A stretch of 64,000 nt of DNA from UBA10365 sp041441915 (GCA_041441915.1 JASDRS010000015.1:62001-126000), one strand, 5' to 3'. Counted from the first letter of the stretch, positions 35,034 to 44,825 are shown. Notes: a model not told the origin generated them from the letters alone. Numbers and translations are program-made.

Positions 35034-36047
35034 ATGATACAGATAGCCCCCTCAAAACAAGGGTTTCATCGCTTAAGTGTGGCTCCGATGATGAATTGGA
35101 CCGATCGGCATTGTCGATTTATTCACCGTTTAATGACAAAGCGTGCCCTCCTTTACACTGAGATGGTCACTGCGGCTGCGATTGTTCACGGTGATTTAGA
35201 GCGACTTTTGGCTTATGATGCAGCAGAACATCCGCTTGTTTTGCAGCTCGGTGGCTCTGATCCGCCGCTGTTGGCCAAGGCGGTTCAGATGGCTTTACCC
35301 TACGGCTATGATGGTTTTAATCTAAATGTAGGTTGCCCCTCCGAGAGGGTGAAATCGGGATCCTTTGGTGCAGTGCTAATGGAAAGCCCCGATCTGGTGG
35401 CTGCGTGTATTGAGGCAATGATGCAGGTGACCGATCGCCCTGTAACGGTGAAATGCCGCATTGGGGTAGATGACCAAATTCCCGAACAAATTTTACCCAT
35501 TTTTTTAGAAAAACTACAAAAAGTGGGCCTAAAGGATGTGATTATCCATGCACGAAAGGCCTGGCTTAAGGGGCTCAGTCCCAAAGAAAACCGTGAAATA
35601 CCAACTCTAGATTATGGGCTGGTGCATCAGATGAAGGCGGAATTTCCGCATATGACCGTCTCAATTAATGGGGGTGTTGCCACGCTTGAACAAGCGCGGG
35701 GTTTTCTTGATGCGGGGCTTGATGGGGTTATGATTGGGCGCGCTGCTTATCATGACCCAGCTTTGGTTCTCATTGGGGCTGATGCCCTTTGGGGTGATGG
35801 CCCTGGGCTGGATGCCTTTGGTGTGATCGACGCCATGCGCCCTTATATTGCCGCCCATTTGGCCCAAGGTGGTCGGCTTAACCAGATCACTCGCCATTTG
35901 CTGAACCTATTTTCGGGACGTCCAGGCGCGCGGGCCTGGCGGCGGATCTTATCTGAAAATATGACTAAGCCCGGCGTGGGATTTGACGTCATAGATCAGG
36001 CGCTCCTGCAATTACGTTGCCCAGACGGGGCCTATCCTCAGTCCTAG
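35034..36047 (+). CDS. dusA: tRNA-dihydrouridine(20/20a) synthase DusA
   Basis: FMN enzyme reducing uridine in the tRNA D-loop. 337 residues. It starts with the barrel motif SVAPMMNWTDRHCRF and has YTEMVTAAAIVHGD, the catalytic Cys in NLNVGCPSERVKSGSFGAVLM (about residue 101), IIHARKAWLKGLSPKENREI and NGGVATLEQARGFL. The DusA-specific LSPKENREI loop supports DusA over DusB/C. It is monocistronic, divergent from surE. Confidence 0.95.
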   Translation: MIQIAPSKQGFHRLSVAPMMNWTDRHCRFIHRLMTKRALLYTEMVTAAAIVHGDLERLLAYDAAEHPLVLQLGGSDPPLLAKAVQMALPYGYDGFNLNVGCPSERVKSGSFGAVLMESPDLVAACIEAMMQVTDRPVTVKCRIGVDDQIPEQILPIFLEKLQKVGLKDVIIHARKAWLKGLSPKENREIPTLDYGLVHQMKAEFPHMTVSINGGVATLEQARGFLDAGLDGVMIGRAAYHDPALVLIGADALWGDGPGLDAFGVIDAMRPYIAAHLAQGGRLNQITRHLLNLFSGRPGARAWRRILSENMTKPGVGFDVIDQALLQLRCPDGAYPQS

Positions 36048-36119
36048 GGTGATGGCTAAAATATCAGAACGGCAAAAGCTCAAATGGCGATAGTTCTCAG
36101 TATCAGAGTAACATATCGG

Positions 36120-36418
36120 TCAAAAAGCGCCACTCCACCAAAGCCTTAGATTAAGCGACATATGAAAAATATCTGGCCTGATGGGGACCCGTAATAGAAG
36201 AGCATGTCCATAAAAAGCAAGCGTTTGTGTCCAGCTTGATCCGAACAAGGCCCATAGATCATCTGCACAGTCCCAACGTCTAAAAAATATTTTGCAATGA
36301 CACCCTGCATTATTGTGATTCTTACGCACAAGTTTTGATTAATCGTGGACAGGTCTGAAAAATACATATTAATAGCTAATGCGCCAACGGATGACAAAAT
36401 TTCTAAAAAGTGAGGCAC
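36120..36418 (-). pseudogene. Fragment of a Bcr/CflA-type MFS transporter
   Basis: The minus strand from a GTG at 36418 reads PHFLEILSSVGALAINMYF, then VIAKYFLDVGTVQMIYGPCSDQAGHKRLLF. This matches the first two to three helices of Bcr/CflA drug-efflux MFS proteins (family: Q-x-x-x-G-P-L-S-D-R-x-G-R-R). After about 85 codons the frame ends, and sequence further down shifts phase. About three quarters of a transporter is missing, so this is a relic. The gap 36048-36541 holds nothing else I can support. Confidence 0.65.
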
Positions 36419-36541
36419 GGTAAAATCAATGATATATGCTTCCTAACCTATCAGGGGTAATGCTGGGCTCGGCTAAGGTGGGTTTGCAGCGCGCGCATCT
36501 AAAGATTGCAGTTAGGGCCTTATTTGGCCTATGGTTCTTCA

Positions 36542-37312
36542 ATGATCAATAATACTGCCCTTATAGTTGCCAAAATGGGTTATCTTGTTTTAGCACAGCA
36601 ATCAGAAATTTTGACTTATGCTCACGCGGCCAGTGACACAGCGCGAGCGGTGTTGGCCCAAGATAAAGAGCCTTGGAGCTGCGGTGGTACGTGGTTTGTA
36701 GGGGTTGATTCTTTGTCTAATGGGATGATGGGGGAAATTGGTGGTGTGAGTTTCCCCTTTGCTTCTCTTGGACTTGCGCCCCAGGTTCTGCATAAAGGTC
36801 AGCTCTCAGTTTTGCGTGCGGGCTATCCCAGACGCTCAGCTGAAGAGACTGGCGCGGCCTTTGCTTTTCGCCGCGACCGTGATGCGGCCCATATTGATGG
36901 GATTTTGCCGATCGGTCCCGAAAGGCGCCGCATGATCAAAGAGCCGCATGCGTGGATTTTGGGCATTGCTTTGAATGACTGCACGCCCAATGCCGCGCCC
37001 CTTGTGGTGTGGCAGGGTAGCCATCAGATCATGGCCAAAGCTTTGTCTGAAGCGCTGCTTCCATTCGCACCACATGAATGGGATCAGGTCGATATCACTG
37101 CTCCGTATCAACAGGCGCGCCGCGCGATTTTAGCCACCTGTCCTCGCATTGAACTGCCATTAAAATTTGGCCAAGCTAGCTTGTTGCACCGCTTAACCTT
37201 GCACGGCGTGGCACCGTGGCACGCAGAGGCTGTAGCCCCACCCGAGGGGCGGATGATTGGTTATTTTCGCCCCCACATGCCTGATATAACCCAGTGGATT
37301 AGGGCAGATTAG
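36542..37312 (+). CDS. Fe(II)/2-oxoglutarate dioxygenase-like protein (PhyH-like), function unknown
   Basis: About 256 residues. A candidate facial triad is visible: H-x-D in DRDAAHIDGILP (about residues 117-119) and a distal His in SLLHRLTLHGVAPW (216 or 221), with an Arg (EGRMIGYFRP) further on. CGGTWFVGVDSL and PLVVWQGSHQIM are shared with uncharacterised Rhodobacterales proteins that I recall. ATG 36542 is provisional; a TTG at 36506 and an ATG at 36575 are in frame. It converges with DUF1289 with a 4-base overlap. Substrate unknown. Confidence 0.75.
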   Translation: MINNTALIVAKMGYLVLAQQSEILTYAHAASDTARAVLAQDKEPWSCGGTWFVGVDSLSNGMMGEIGGVSFPFASLGLAPQVLHKGQLSVLRAGYPRRSAEETGAAFAFRRDRDAAHIDGILPIGPERRRMIKEPHAWILGIALNDCTPNAAPLVVWQGSHQIMAKALSEALLPFAPHEWDQVDITAPYQQARRAILATCPRIELPLKFGQASLLHRLTLHGVAPWHAEAVAPPEGRMIGYFRPHMPDITQWIRAD

Positions 37313-37551
37313 CTATTCTTTTTTTTGGCGCTTATGCGCCCACCACGGCGCTGGGTTAGCGTTTTTGCGCGGCTGGGCAATTGCGCCAAAACGTCAAGTC
37401 GTGCGTCTTGCGATAGGCTTGACCAAGCGCCAATCTCTTCAATCGAGCGGTAACAGCCCACGCAAATGCCCGCCACAGGATGTACCACGCAAAGCTTTAC
37501 ACAAGGCGATTGTACTTCATCACGTGCCCAGATTTGATCACTCATCCTCAT
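37309..37551 (-). CDS. DUF1289 family cysteine-rich protein
   Basis: 80 residues with the DUF1289 cysteine pattern SPCVKLCVVHPVAGICVGC, which suggests metal or Fe-S binding, followed by RSIEEIGAWSSLSQDAR and a basic tail. The biochemical role is unknown. It lies 3 bases behind ruvX and is read as part of ccmI-ruvX-DUF1289. Confidence 0.88.
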   Translation of the reverse strand: MRMSDQIWARDEVQSPCVKLCVVHPVAGICVGCYRSIEEIGAWSSLSQDARLDVLAQLPSRAKTLTQRRGGRISAKKKNS

Positions 37552-37554
37552 CTC

Positions 37555-38067
37555 CTACGCAGTGGTTTTTGCCATATGGGCCATGCGGTCGAGTACGCCT
37601 TGTAATATATAACTGGCCGCCACGTGATCAATAAGCTGTTTACGACGCAAGCGTGACATATCTGCCTCGATCAGGACACGTTCCGCGGCGACGGTGGACA
37701 GGCGTTCGTCCCAAAAACAGATGGGAAGGGGGGTAAGGCGTGACAAGTTGCGGGCAAAGGCACGGGTAGCTTGAGCGCGAGGGCCTTCTGATCCGTCCAT
37801 ATTGCGCGGCAAGCCTAACACCAATCCAGTCAGATTGCGTGCGTTGATCAGCTCTAATAGCCGCGCTGCATCATCGGTAAATTTCACGCGTTTAATAGTT
37901 AAAAGCGGGGTAGCCACGCCGCGCATTAGGTCAGACAGTGCAATGCCAATGGTCTTTTCCCCGAGATCCAAACCAGCAATTGCGCGCATCGGTGCTAAAA
38001 GAGGGGTAAATTTTTCAACCTGGTCAAAATGCAACATATGTTTTTTTTGGGAAGGCTCTTGGTTCAC
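37555..38067 (-). CDS. ruvX: Putative pre-16S rRNA nuclease RuvX/YqgF
   Basis: RNase H-fold nuclease implicated in 16S rRNA 5' processing (formerly Holliday junction resolvase-like). 170 residues with the catalytic strand IAGLDLGEKTIGIALSD, GLPRNMDGSEGPRA, CFWDERLSTVAAERVL and the final acid in DHVAASYILQGVLD. ATG 38067 overlaps the ccmI stop (ATGA). An in-frame ATG at 38037 is an alternative start. Confidence 0.93.
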   Translation of the reverse strand: MNQEPSQKKHMLHFDQVEKFTPLLAPMRAIAGLDLGEKTIGIALSDLMRGVATPLLTIKRVKFTDDAARLLELINARNLTGLVLGLPRNMDGSEGPRAQATRAFARNLSRLTPLPICFWDERLSTVAAERVLIEADMSRLRRKQLIDHVAASYILQGVLDRMAHMAKTTA

Positions 38068-39329
38068 GGCTTCAAACCTGCGCTTTGGGCTGCGACGGTG
38101 ATCGTCGCCACGGCACTCTGGTCTTGGGCAAAGGTCCGTCGTGCATCTATATAAACAACGTTCGCCTCGGCCGTTTTGCCAAGTATACCATAGGCCTTAA
38201 TCAGACGTGCCCATTCATTAGGCGTACCGCCTGTATTGGCTAAACGGGTGTGGAGGCCCTCGACCATCGTGATTACCATATTTTGGCGATCTTGGCCCGA
38301 CATATCAGCTGCCTCGGCCATATCGTCGGCACTCGGGCCTTTAAGCGCGGGGAGAGTGGGCATCGGGGTTTCTTTGGGCAGGGCGTATTTTTGCCCCGCC
38401 AAAGCTGCGAGTGCCGGCATTTGTCCGCGCAATGTTTTCAGCCAGACAGCATTGGGTTTGGAGGTGTCTAAAAGCCTACTCCAAATATTAAATGCCATAT
38501 CGGGTCTGCCAATTTGAATGAACATCAAGCCAGAATAATAACGACCAAGTCCGTTTTCAGGATCAAGTGCTAGAGCTAGGCGCAGAGCATCTTCCGCTTG
38601 GGGCGAGATATAGCCGTTAGTTGCAAAAATCATCCATTCGACAAGGTCAATATACAGTTGCGCACTTGGATTGGATCTCCTGTCGATGACCTCTGCCATG
38701 GCTTTTGCTGCGGCTGAAAAATTACCAATATTAGCCTCGTTACGAGCCAAAAGTGTTAGCCCTGTCACATCACCAACATTCCCTTCAACCGCGGCGCGCA
38801 AAGCCTGCATCAGCTTTTCATACTCAGGATCAAGTGTCCTGGGCAGAGCGACTGAGTTCTTTGCTTCTGCGTCTTTCTGAGAGGGACGCGATGCATAGAT
38901 TTGATCGGCTAGAGCCAAGCGTTGCTTAATGCCCATGTCAGGATAGCCAAATGCTCCCAGGTTAACATAAAGTACGATCGCCGCCAAAATAGCGCTAGCA
39001 CTTGCCCCTATGATAATACTTTTGCCCGACAGGCCGATCGGTTGTTGCGATTTTTGGAGCTTCTTTTGCGTTTTCATCTTGCGCTCGGCCTCTAAAATTC
39101 GGCGTGACACTTCAAGGCGCAGAGGGTCCGCCTCGGCTGCAAGCAAAAGACCTTTGGCGCAGTCTTTCTCTATATCCGCCAATTGTTTTTTATAAAGATG
39201 CAAATCAAAACCATAGGCGTTCACATCAAAACTATTGCTACGAAACGAGAAAATTAGAAAAAACACAAAACCTGTGCAGATTGCCAAAATGGTAATCCAA
39301 AAGCTGATATGATTAAACAGGAATGCCAC
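38064..39329 (-). CDS. ccmI: Cytochrome c biogenesis protein CcmI (TPR)
   Basis: CcmI is the membrane-anchored apocytochrome c chaperone. About 421 residues: an N-terminal membrane helix (ISFWITILAICTGFVFFLIF), the CcmI signature LHLYKKQLADIEKDCAKGLL with LEVSRRILEAERK, a second hydrophobic segment (about 105-130), then TPR-like repeats in the C-terminal half (LRLALALDPENGLGRYYSGL). GTG 39329 is preferred because AGAGG lies five bases before it; ATG 39368 is possible. It heads ccmI-ruvX-DUF1289. Confidence 0.87.
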   Translation of the reverse strand: MAFLFNHISFWITILAICTGFVFFLIFSFRSNSFDVNAYGFDLHLYKKQLADIEKDCAKGLLLAAEADPLRLEVSRRILEAERKMKTQKKLQKSQQPIGLSGKSIIIGASASAILAAIVLYVNLGAFGYPDMGIKQRLALADQIYASRPSQKDAEAKNSVALPRTLDPEYEKLMQALRAAVEGNVGDVTGLTLLARNEANIGNFSAAAKAMAEVIDRRSNPSAQLYIDLVEWMIFATNGYISPQAEDALRLALALDPENGLGRYYSGLMFIQIGRPDMAFNIWSRLLDTSKPNAVWLKTLRGQMPALAALAGQKYALPKETPMPTLPALKGPSADDMAEAADMSGQDRQNMVITMVEGLHTRLANTGGTPNEWARLIKAYGILGKTAEANVVYIDARRTFAQDQSAVATITVAAQSAGLKP

Positions 39330-39601
39330 CGTGGCCTCTTTATGCTGAAGTGTAAAGCGCAAAGACATTATTGGCTTACGCGAATAGGCATATTTAAAAC
39401 CGTCTTGCCCTTCGGGACCAGCCCAAAGTGAAAAATATTTGTTAAATGTCGTAAAACAACCAATTGTATCGCTTTTGAAAGGCTCTAAATAGCGGTAAAG
39501 GTGCAAAAAGCCCTAGCTTTTCATTGGAAGTTTGCGATAAGGGCTGCAAGTAGGCTTGAAGAGATTGAGCCGCATTTGGGCCACATAAATGGGATGATTG
39601 T

Positions 39602-40849
39602 ATGAAGCGATACTCAGTTTTTGCCATTGCACGCGAAGCAATGCGCCAACACCAAGGCTGGGAAAAGGCTTGGGCCTCTCGCGAGCCAAAGGCTGAATAT
39701 GACGCCATCATCATTGGTGCTGGAGGCCACGGACTGGCTACAGCCTATTATCTGGGGCGCAATTTTGGTATCACCAATGTGGCGGTTTTAGAAAAAGGCT
39801 GGCTTGGGGGTGGAAACACTGGGCGCAATACCACAATCATTCGCTCGAACTATCTGCAAGATCCCTCCGCCGCGCTTTATGAAAAGGCGCGAAGCCTTTA
39901 TGAAAATCTAAGTCAAGATCTGAACTATAACGTGATGTTTTCGCCACGCGGTCTCTTGATGCTTGCCCAAACCCATCACGAAGTTAGGGGCTATTTGCGC
40001 ACCGTGCATGCCAATATGTTACAAGGGGTAGAAACGCGGTGGATAAATCCGGCTACAGTCAAACAACTGGTGCCTATAATTAATATTGATGGGCCGCGCT
40101 ATCCAGTCTTAGGTGCCCTTTATCAAGAACGCGGCGGCACAGCGCGCCATGATGCGGTGGCTTGGGGCTATGCGCGTGCATGTTCAGACATGGGTATGCA
40201 TATTATTCAACAGTGCGAAGTGACTGGCGTTCGCACCGCAAATGGTCAAGTTAAAGGTATCGAAACCACCAAAGGTTACATAGGGACCAAAAAACTGGGA
40301 ATCGTTGTAGCTGGTCATTCGGGTCAAGTCGCTGAGATGGCCGGTTTTCGTTTGCCTATTGAAGCTGTTGCTTTGCAGGCACTAGTCTCTGAACCCATCA
40401 AACCTTGTATGGATGTTGTCGTCATGGCCAACACGGTTCATGGCTATATGAGCCAGTCCGATAAAGGTGAAATGGTCATTGGCGGGGGTACAGATGGGTT
40501 TAACAACTTTACCCAACGTGGCTCTTTTCATCATATTGAGGAAACTTTGCGCGCCTTGGTTGAAACTTTTCCCATGATTTCACGGCTAAAAATGCTGCGC
40601 CAATGGGGTGGAGTTGTCGATATGACTGGAGATCGTTCGCCCATTGTGTCAAAGACCCCCTTGGGAAATTGCTTTATTAACTGCGGGTGGGGCACGGGTG
40701 GGTTTAAGGCCATACCAGGCTCTGGCTGGGCAATGGCAGAACTGATCGCTAAGGGGGAACCTGGGCCACTGGCTGTGGCGTTTGGGATGGAGCGGTTCCG
40801 CGAAGGCCGTTTTATTGACGAATCCGTCGCCGCCGGCGTAGCGCACTGA
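39602..40849 (+). CDS. soxB: Sarcosine oxidase beta subunit
   Basis: Flavin-bearing subunit of heterotetrameric sarcosine oxidase, which demethylates sarcosine to glycine, passing the methyl group to tetrahydrofolate and making H2O2. 415 residues. The dinucleotide motif DAIIIGAGGHGLATAYYLG is at about residues 35-53; NTTIIRSNYLQDPSA and the C-terminal INCGWGTGGFKAIPGSG are typical of SoxB. First gene of soxBDAG. Confidence 0.96.
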   Translation: MKRYSVFAIAREAMRQHQGWEKAWASREPKAEYDAIIIGAGGHGLATAYYLGRNFGITNVAVLEKGWLGGGNTGRNTTIIRSNYLQDPSAALYEKARSLYENLSQDLNYNVMFSPRGLLMLAQTHHEVRGYLRTVHANMLQGVETRWINPATVKQLVPIINIDGPRYPVLGALYQERGGTARHDAVAWGYARACSDMGMHIIQQCEVTGVRTANGQVKGIETTKGYIGTKKLGIVVAGHSGQVAEMAGFRLPIEAVALQALVSEPIKPCMDVVVMANTVHGYMSQSDKGEMVIGGGTDGFNNFTQRGSFHHIEETLRALVETFPMISRLKMLRQWGGVVDMTGDRSPIVSKTPLGNCFINCGWGTGGFKAIPGSGWAMAELIAKGEPGPLAVAFGMERFREGRFIDESVAAGVAH

Positions 40850-40907
40850 TGCGATTGACAGGTGAGAATTTACAGGGATGTGCCCTAATTGCAGATAAGG
40901 CGATAAA

Positions 40908-41231
40908 ATGCTGATAATAAAATGCCCATATTGTGGTGTGATGGCTGATGAAACCGAACTGGCTCCGGGATACGAGGCCCATTTAAAACGCTTTGGCCCG
41001 GGCGCATCTGATGATGAATTTGAAATTTACATGTTTGCGCGAAAAAATCCTAAAGGTGTGCATTTCGAACGCTGGCTCCATGCTTATGGCTGTGGCAAAT
41101 GGTTTTTTGCCGCGCGCTGCACCGCCACGCTTGAAGTGTTTGGGAGCTATCCGGCCCAATTCTCAGCACCACCAGCAGATATTATAGCTAAAATCAGAGC
41201 CAAACGGCCTGAATGGGAGGGCGTCAAATGA
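40908..41231 (+). CDS. soxD: Sarcosine oxidase delta subunit
   Basis: Small zinc-binding subunit, 107 residues. The zinc ligands are visible: Cys6 and Cys9 in IKCPYCG, and the HAYGC motif near residue 60. FARKNPKGVHFERW and the CGKWFFAARCT context are conserved. Its stop overlaps the soxA start (ATGA). Confidence 0.95.
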   Translation: MLIIKCPYCGVMADETELAPGYEAHLKRFGPGASDDEFEIYMFARKNPKGVHFERWLHAYGCGKWFFAARCTATLEVFGSYPAQFSAPPADIIAKIRAKRPEWEGVK

Positions 41232-44200
41232 GTACACGCCTCGCAACTGGCGGCCGTTTAATCGACCGCAGCCTCTTTTATGACTTTCAATTCAACGGTA
41301 AAAATCTGCGTGGTTTTTTTGGAGATAGCCTGGCATCGGCGCTTTTGGCTAATGATCAGGTGTTGATGGGGCGTAGCTTTAAATATCACCGCCCACGCTC
41401 GGTCGTGGCTGCGGGGCCAGAAGAGCCTAATGCATTGGTAAATCTGGGCCAAGGTGCGAGACTTGAACCTAACCAGCGCGCCACCGTTACCGAACTGTTT
41501 GACGGTCTTTTTGCTGCGTCGCAAAACCATTGGCCCAGTCTTGAATTTGACGTGGGCTCGATCAATTCTAGGCTCGCTGCATTTTTGCCTGCGGGCTTTT
41601 ATTATAAGACCTTTATGTTTCCTCGTTCTTTTTGGAAACATGTGTTTGAACCAATTATTCGCCAATCCGCAGGCCTCGGAAAGGCACCAAAAGAACGGGA
41701 CGCCGATCGCTATGAATGTGCCTATGCCTTTTGTGATTTATTAATTGTAGGTGGTGGCATCTCTGGGATCAAGGCGGCGCTTGTAGCGGGCCAAGCAGGC
41801 CTTCGGGTTTTGGTACTTGAACAAACCGCACATTGGGGTGGGCGTGCTGTGGTTGATGGTAGGATTGATGGAAGCCTCATCGATGGCTTGGCACCGGAAG
41901 ATTGGGTTGAAAAAGGCCTAAGCACATTGGCTAAGCTTAAAAATGTGACTTTGCGTACCCGCTCCACGGGCGCGGGTGTCTATGACCACGGCTATGTTTT
42001 GGCTGACGAGCGCGTGGCCGATCATACACCTGGGGATGGCCGCCCAAAACACCGGCTTTGGCGCATTCGCGCGGATCGGATTTTAACAGCGACGGGAGCA
42101 ATTGAACGGCCTTTAACCTTTGCTGGGAATGATGTCCCGGGCGTAGTTTTGGCCGGGGCCTTGCGCGACTATTTGATCAATTACGCGGTATCACTTGGTG
42201 ATCGCACTGTGGTTGTCACAAATAATGACGACGCTTACCGCACTGCCATTGCATTGATTGATGCGGGCCTTTCTGTGCCGGCCATTATTGATGCGCGCCC
42301 CCAAGCCTTGGGGGACTTGCCTAATGCCGCTCGTTCTAAAGGCATTCGGGTTGAAACGGGCCGCGCTGTGGCCCTTGTTAAGGGAGGCAAACGGGTCACG
42401 GGTGTGTCGATCTGCTTGCAAGCTGGCGAAGGCTCTGTTTTGGAAGAAATAGACTGTGACGCGGTTGCAATGTCGGGCGGTTGGTCGCCAGTTGTGCATT
42501 TGTTTAGCCATTGTGGTGGCAAGCTTAGTTGGCAAGACGAGGGGGCTTTCTTCCGCCCTGACGCTGCACGTCCACCTATTACACATGATGGCAGCCCAAT
42601 GGTTCTGGTTGCAGGTGCCGCTAATGGAGTTCTTTGGGCAGGAGACTGTTTAGCAGATGCCGAAGCGGTGGCCCAAACTGCCATAAAGCTGGCGGGCACT
42701 AAGGTTAAGCGCGCCACTGTATCTGTCATGACAGCCCCGTCTGAGACAGCAATGGTCCCCGTTTGGGTCATGCCGCAGGGTGCGGGCTTGGGCCTGCGTG
42801 CAAAAATGTGGCTTGATTTTCAGAATGATGTGAAAGTCTCCGACGTACAGCTTGCTGCACGAGAAGGTTTTGAATCGGTTGAACATACCAAGCGATATAC
42901 AACTTTGGGCATGGCAACAGATCAGGGTAAACTTAGCAATATTAATGGATTGGCTATTTTGGCTAATGCTCTTGGTGAAGATATTCCAACGGTGGGCACC
43001 ACAACATTCCGCCCCCCATATACGCCTGTGACAATCGGTGCCTTGGCCGGTGAAGCGAGGGGGGACATTTTTCAACCTCTGAGGCGGACGCCCATGCATG
43101 GGTGGCACGAAAAGATGGGGGCATATTTTGAACCTGTGGGCCATTGGCGCAGACCCTATTGCTATCCAAGAGCTTCAGAAAGCCATGAGCAAGCCGTTTA
43201 CCGCGAAGTGCTTAACACCCGCAACGCTTTGGGGATATTGGACGCATCAACCTTGGGAAAAGTTATTGTCAAAGGGCCAGATGCAGGCCGTTTTTTAGAT
43301 ATGCTTTATACTGGCGTAATGTCGTCACTGCCCATTGGCAGATGCCGCTATGGTTTGATGTGCAATGAAAATGGATTTTTGTCAGATGACGGGGTCGTTG
43401 CGCGCGTTGATGAAAATACATGGCTTTGCCATACCACGTCGGGTGGGGCTGAGCGTATCCATGGGCATATGGAAGATTGGCTTCAGTGCGAATGGTGGGA
43501 CTGGCAGGTCTATACCGCAAATGTCACAGAACAATATTCGCAAGTTGCTGTTGTGGGCCCAAATGCCCGTAAGCTCTTGAATAAACTAGGTGGCATGGAT
43601 GTTTCTCAAAATACATTGCCCTTCATGCAATGGGCCGATGGCACGTTGGGCGGGTTTTCTGTTCGGGTTTACCGGATCAGCTTTTCGGGCGAATTGTCTT
43701 ACGAAATTGCGGTGCGGGCATCGCATGGGATGGAGTTTTGGGAAGCCTGCGTCGATGCCGGCGCTGAATTGGATCTAATGCCTTACGGGACCGAAGCGCT
43801 GCATATTATGCGAGCCGAAAAAGGCTTTATCATGATCGGTGATGAAACCGACGGCACGGTCATTCCACAAGACCTAAATTTGGCCTGGGCAATTTCTAAG
43901 AAAAAAACTGATTATTTGGGAAAACGTGGGCAACAACGCAGCTTTCTAAGTGCTCCTGATCGTTGGATATTGGTTGGGCTTGAAACTATTGACAGGTCGG
44001 TAATTCCGGATGGTGCATATATTGTTGCTGATGGCGAAAATTCTAATGGGCAGCGCAATGTTCAAGGGCGCGTAACCTCGACCTATTATTCGCCCACGTT
44101 GGGCCGCGGTATTGCTATGGGCCTTTTGGCGAATGGTGCCCGCCGCCTGGGAGATATTGTCGAATTATCGGTGCTTAAAGGTGCACCGGTAAAAGCAAAG

Positions 44201-44251
44201 GTTGTTAATCAAGTGTTCTATGACAAAGAGGGGGCTAAATCGAATGGCTAA
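41228..44251 (+). CDS. soxA: Sarcosine oxidase alpha subunit
   Basis: The 1007-residue alpha subunit, of usual length. An N-terminal 2Fe-2S-ferredoxin-like fold (about 15-100; GRSFKYHRPRSVVAAGPEEPN) is followed by an NAD-binding domain with LLIVGGGISGIKAALVAGQAG near 175 (written across two strands) and ending around 580. A C-terminal aminomethyltransferase (GcvT-like) domain from about 620 has YREVLNTRNALGILDAS and FIMIGDETDGTVIPQDL. Start ATG 41228 is fixed by overlap with soxD. Its stop overlaps soxG by 8 bases. Confidence 0.96.
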   Translation: MSTRLATGGRLIDRSLFYDFQFNGKNLRGFFGDSLASALLANDQVLMGRSFKYHRPRSVVAAGPEEPNALVNLGQGARLEPNQRATVTELFDGLFAASQNHWPSLEFDVGSINSRLAAFLPAGFYYKTFMFPRSFWKHVFEPIIRQSAGLGKAPKERDADRYECAYAFCDLLIVGGGISGIKAALVAGQAGLRVLVLEQTAHWGGRAVVDGRIDGSLIDGLAPEDWVEKGLSTLAKLKNVTLRTRSTGAGVYDHGYVLADERVADHTPGDGRPKHRLWRIRADRILTATGAIERPLTFAGNDVPGVVLAGALRDYLINYAVSLGDRTVVVTNNDDAYRTAIALIDAGLSVPAIIDARPQALGDLPNAARSKGIRVETGRAVALVKGGKRVTGVSICLQAGEGSVLEEIDCDAVAMSGGWSPVVHLFSHCGGKLSWQDEGAFFRPDAARPPITHDGSPMVLVAGAANGVLWAGDCLADAEAVAQTAIKLAGTKVKRATVSVMTAPSETAMVPVWVMPQGAGLGLRAKMWLDFQNDVKVSDVQLAAREGFESVEHTKRYTTLGMATDQGKLSNINGLAILANALGEDIPTVGTTTFRPPYTPVTIGALAGEARGDIFQPLRRTPMHGWHEKMGAYFEPVGHWRRPYCYPRASESHEQAVYREVLNTRNALGILDASTLGKVIVKGPDAGRFLDMLYTGVMSSLPIGRCRYGLMCNENGFLSDDGVVARVDENTWLCHTTSGGAERIHGHMEDWLQCEWWDWQVYTANVTEQYSQVAVVGPNARKLLNKLGGMDVSQNTLPFMQWADGTLGGFSVRVYRISFSGELSYEIAVRASHGMEFWEACVDAGAELDLMPYGTEALHIMRAEKGFIMIGDETDGTVIPQDLNLAWAISKKKTDYLGKRGQQRSFLSAPDRWILVGLETIDRSVIPDGAYIVADGENSNGQRNVQGRVTSTYYSPTLGRGIAMGLLANGARRLGDIVELSVLKGAPVKAKVVNQVFYDKEGAKSNG

Positions 44252-44825
44252 AGCTTTAAAAAAGGCCCTACATGCAAAAACACCCAGGCCTACTTTAGGT
44301 GGGGTGGAGTTTGAGGGCTTTGCTCATGTGGCAGAATGTGCTCCCGTCGGCATGATATTGCTGCGTGCTAAGTTCGATGTTGCAGGATTGGCTGACGCGG
44401 TAAAAATGGCTGTGGGGGTTGATTTGCCAACGCGTGGTCAAATTTTACAAAATAAAGGGCAGGGGGCAGCTTGGATGTCGCCTGACGAATATTTACTGAT
44501 ATTGGCCTATAATGATGTGAGTACTACATTGGCCGCATTTAACAAAGCATTGGCTGGCTCCCATATTTTGGCAATTGACGTGTCAGACGCGCGCGCGGTT
44601 TTTGATGTAACTGGCCTAAAAGCCGCACAGGTTCTGACCAAACTTTGCCCCGTTGATTTATCCAACTTCGACAAAGGCCACATCCGCCGTACGCGTGCTG
44701 CACAGGTAGCTGTAGCTTTTTGGCGAGAAGGCATGGGCTTTCGGCTTGTATGCTTTCGCTCGGTTGCAGGCTATGTGATGGGGCTTTTGACCCATTCGGC
44801 GCAAGAGGGATCGGAATTAGCGTAA
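44244..44825 (+). CDS. soxG: Sarcosine oxidase gamma subunit
   Basis: 193 residues, the GcvT-like gamma subunit that completes the tetramer. SPDEYLLILAYND, IDVSDARAVFDVTGLKAAQVL and LCPVDLSNFDKGHIRRTRAAQ are characteristic. ATG 44244 follows AGAGGGGGC and overlaps the soxA stop. Last gene of soxBDAG; no folate genes are attached, unlike some sox operons. Confidence 0.93.
   Translation: MAKALKKALHAKTPRPTLGGVEFEGFAHVAECAPVGMILLRAKFDVAGLADAVKMAVGVDLPTRGQILQNKGQGAAWMSPDEYLLILAYNDVSTTLAAFNKALAGSHILAIDVSDARAVFDVTGLKAAQVLTKLCPVDLSNFDKGHIRRTRAAQVAVAFWREGMGFRLVCFRSVAGYVMGLLTHSAQEGSELA

Noticed and set aside
39507..39601. Glycine riboswitch upstream of soxBDAG
   Set aside because: The gap is under 100 bases and shows no tandem aptamer-like pairing.
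42235..42771. Minus-strand 178-codon frame inside soxA
   Set aside because: Antisense shadow of a well-supported gene, with no start context or family.
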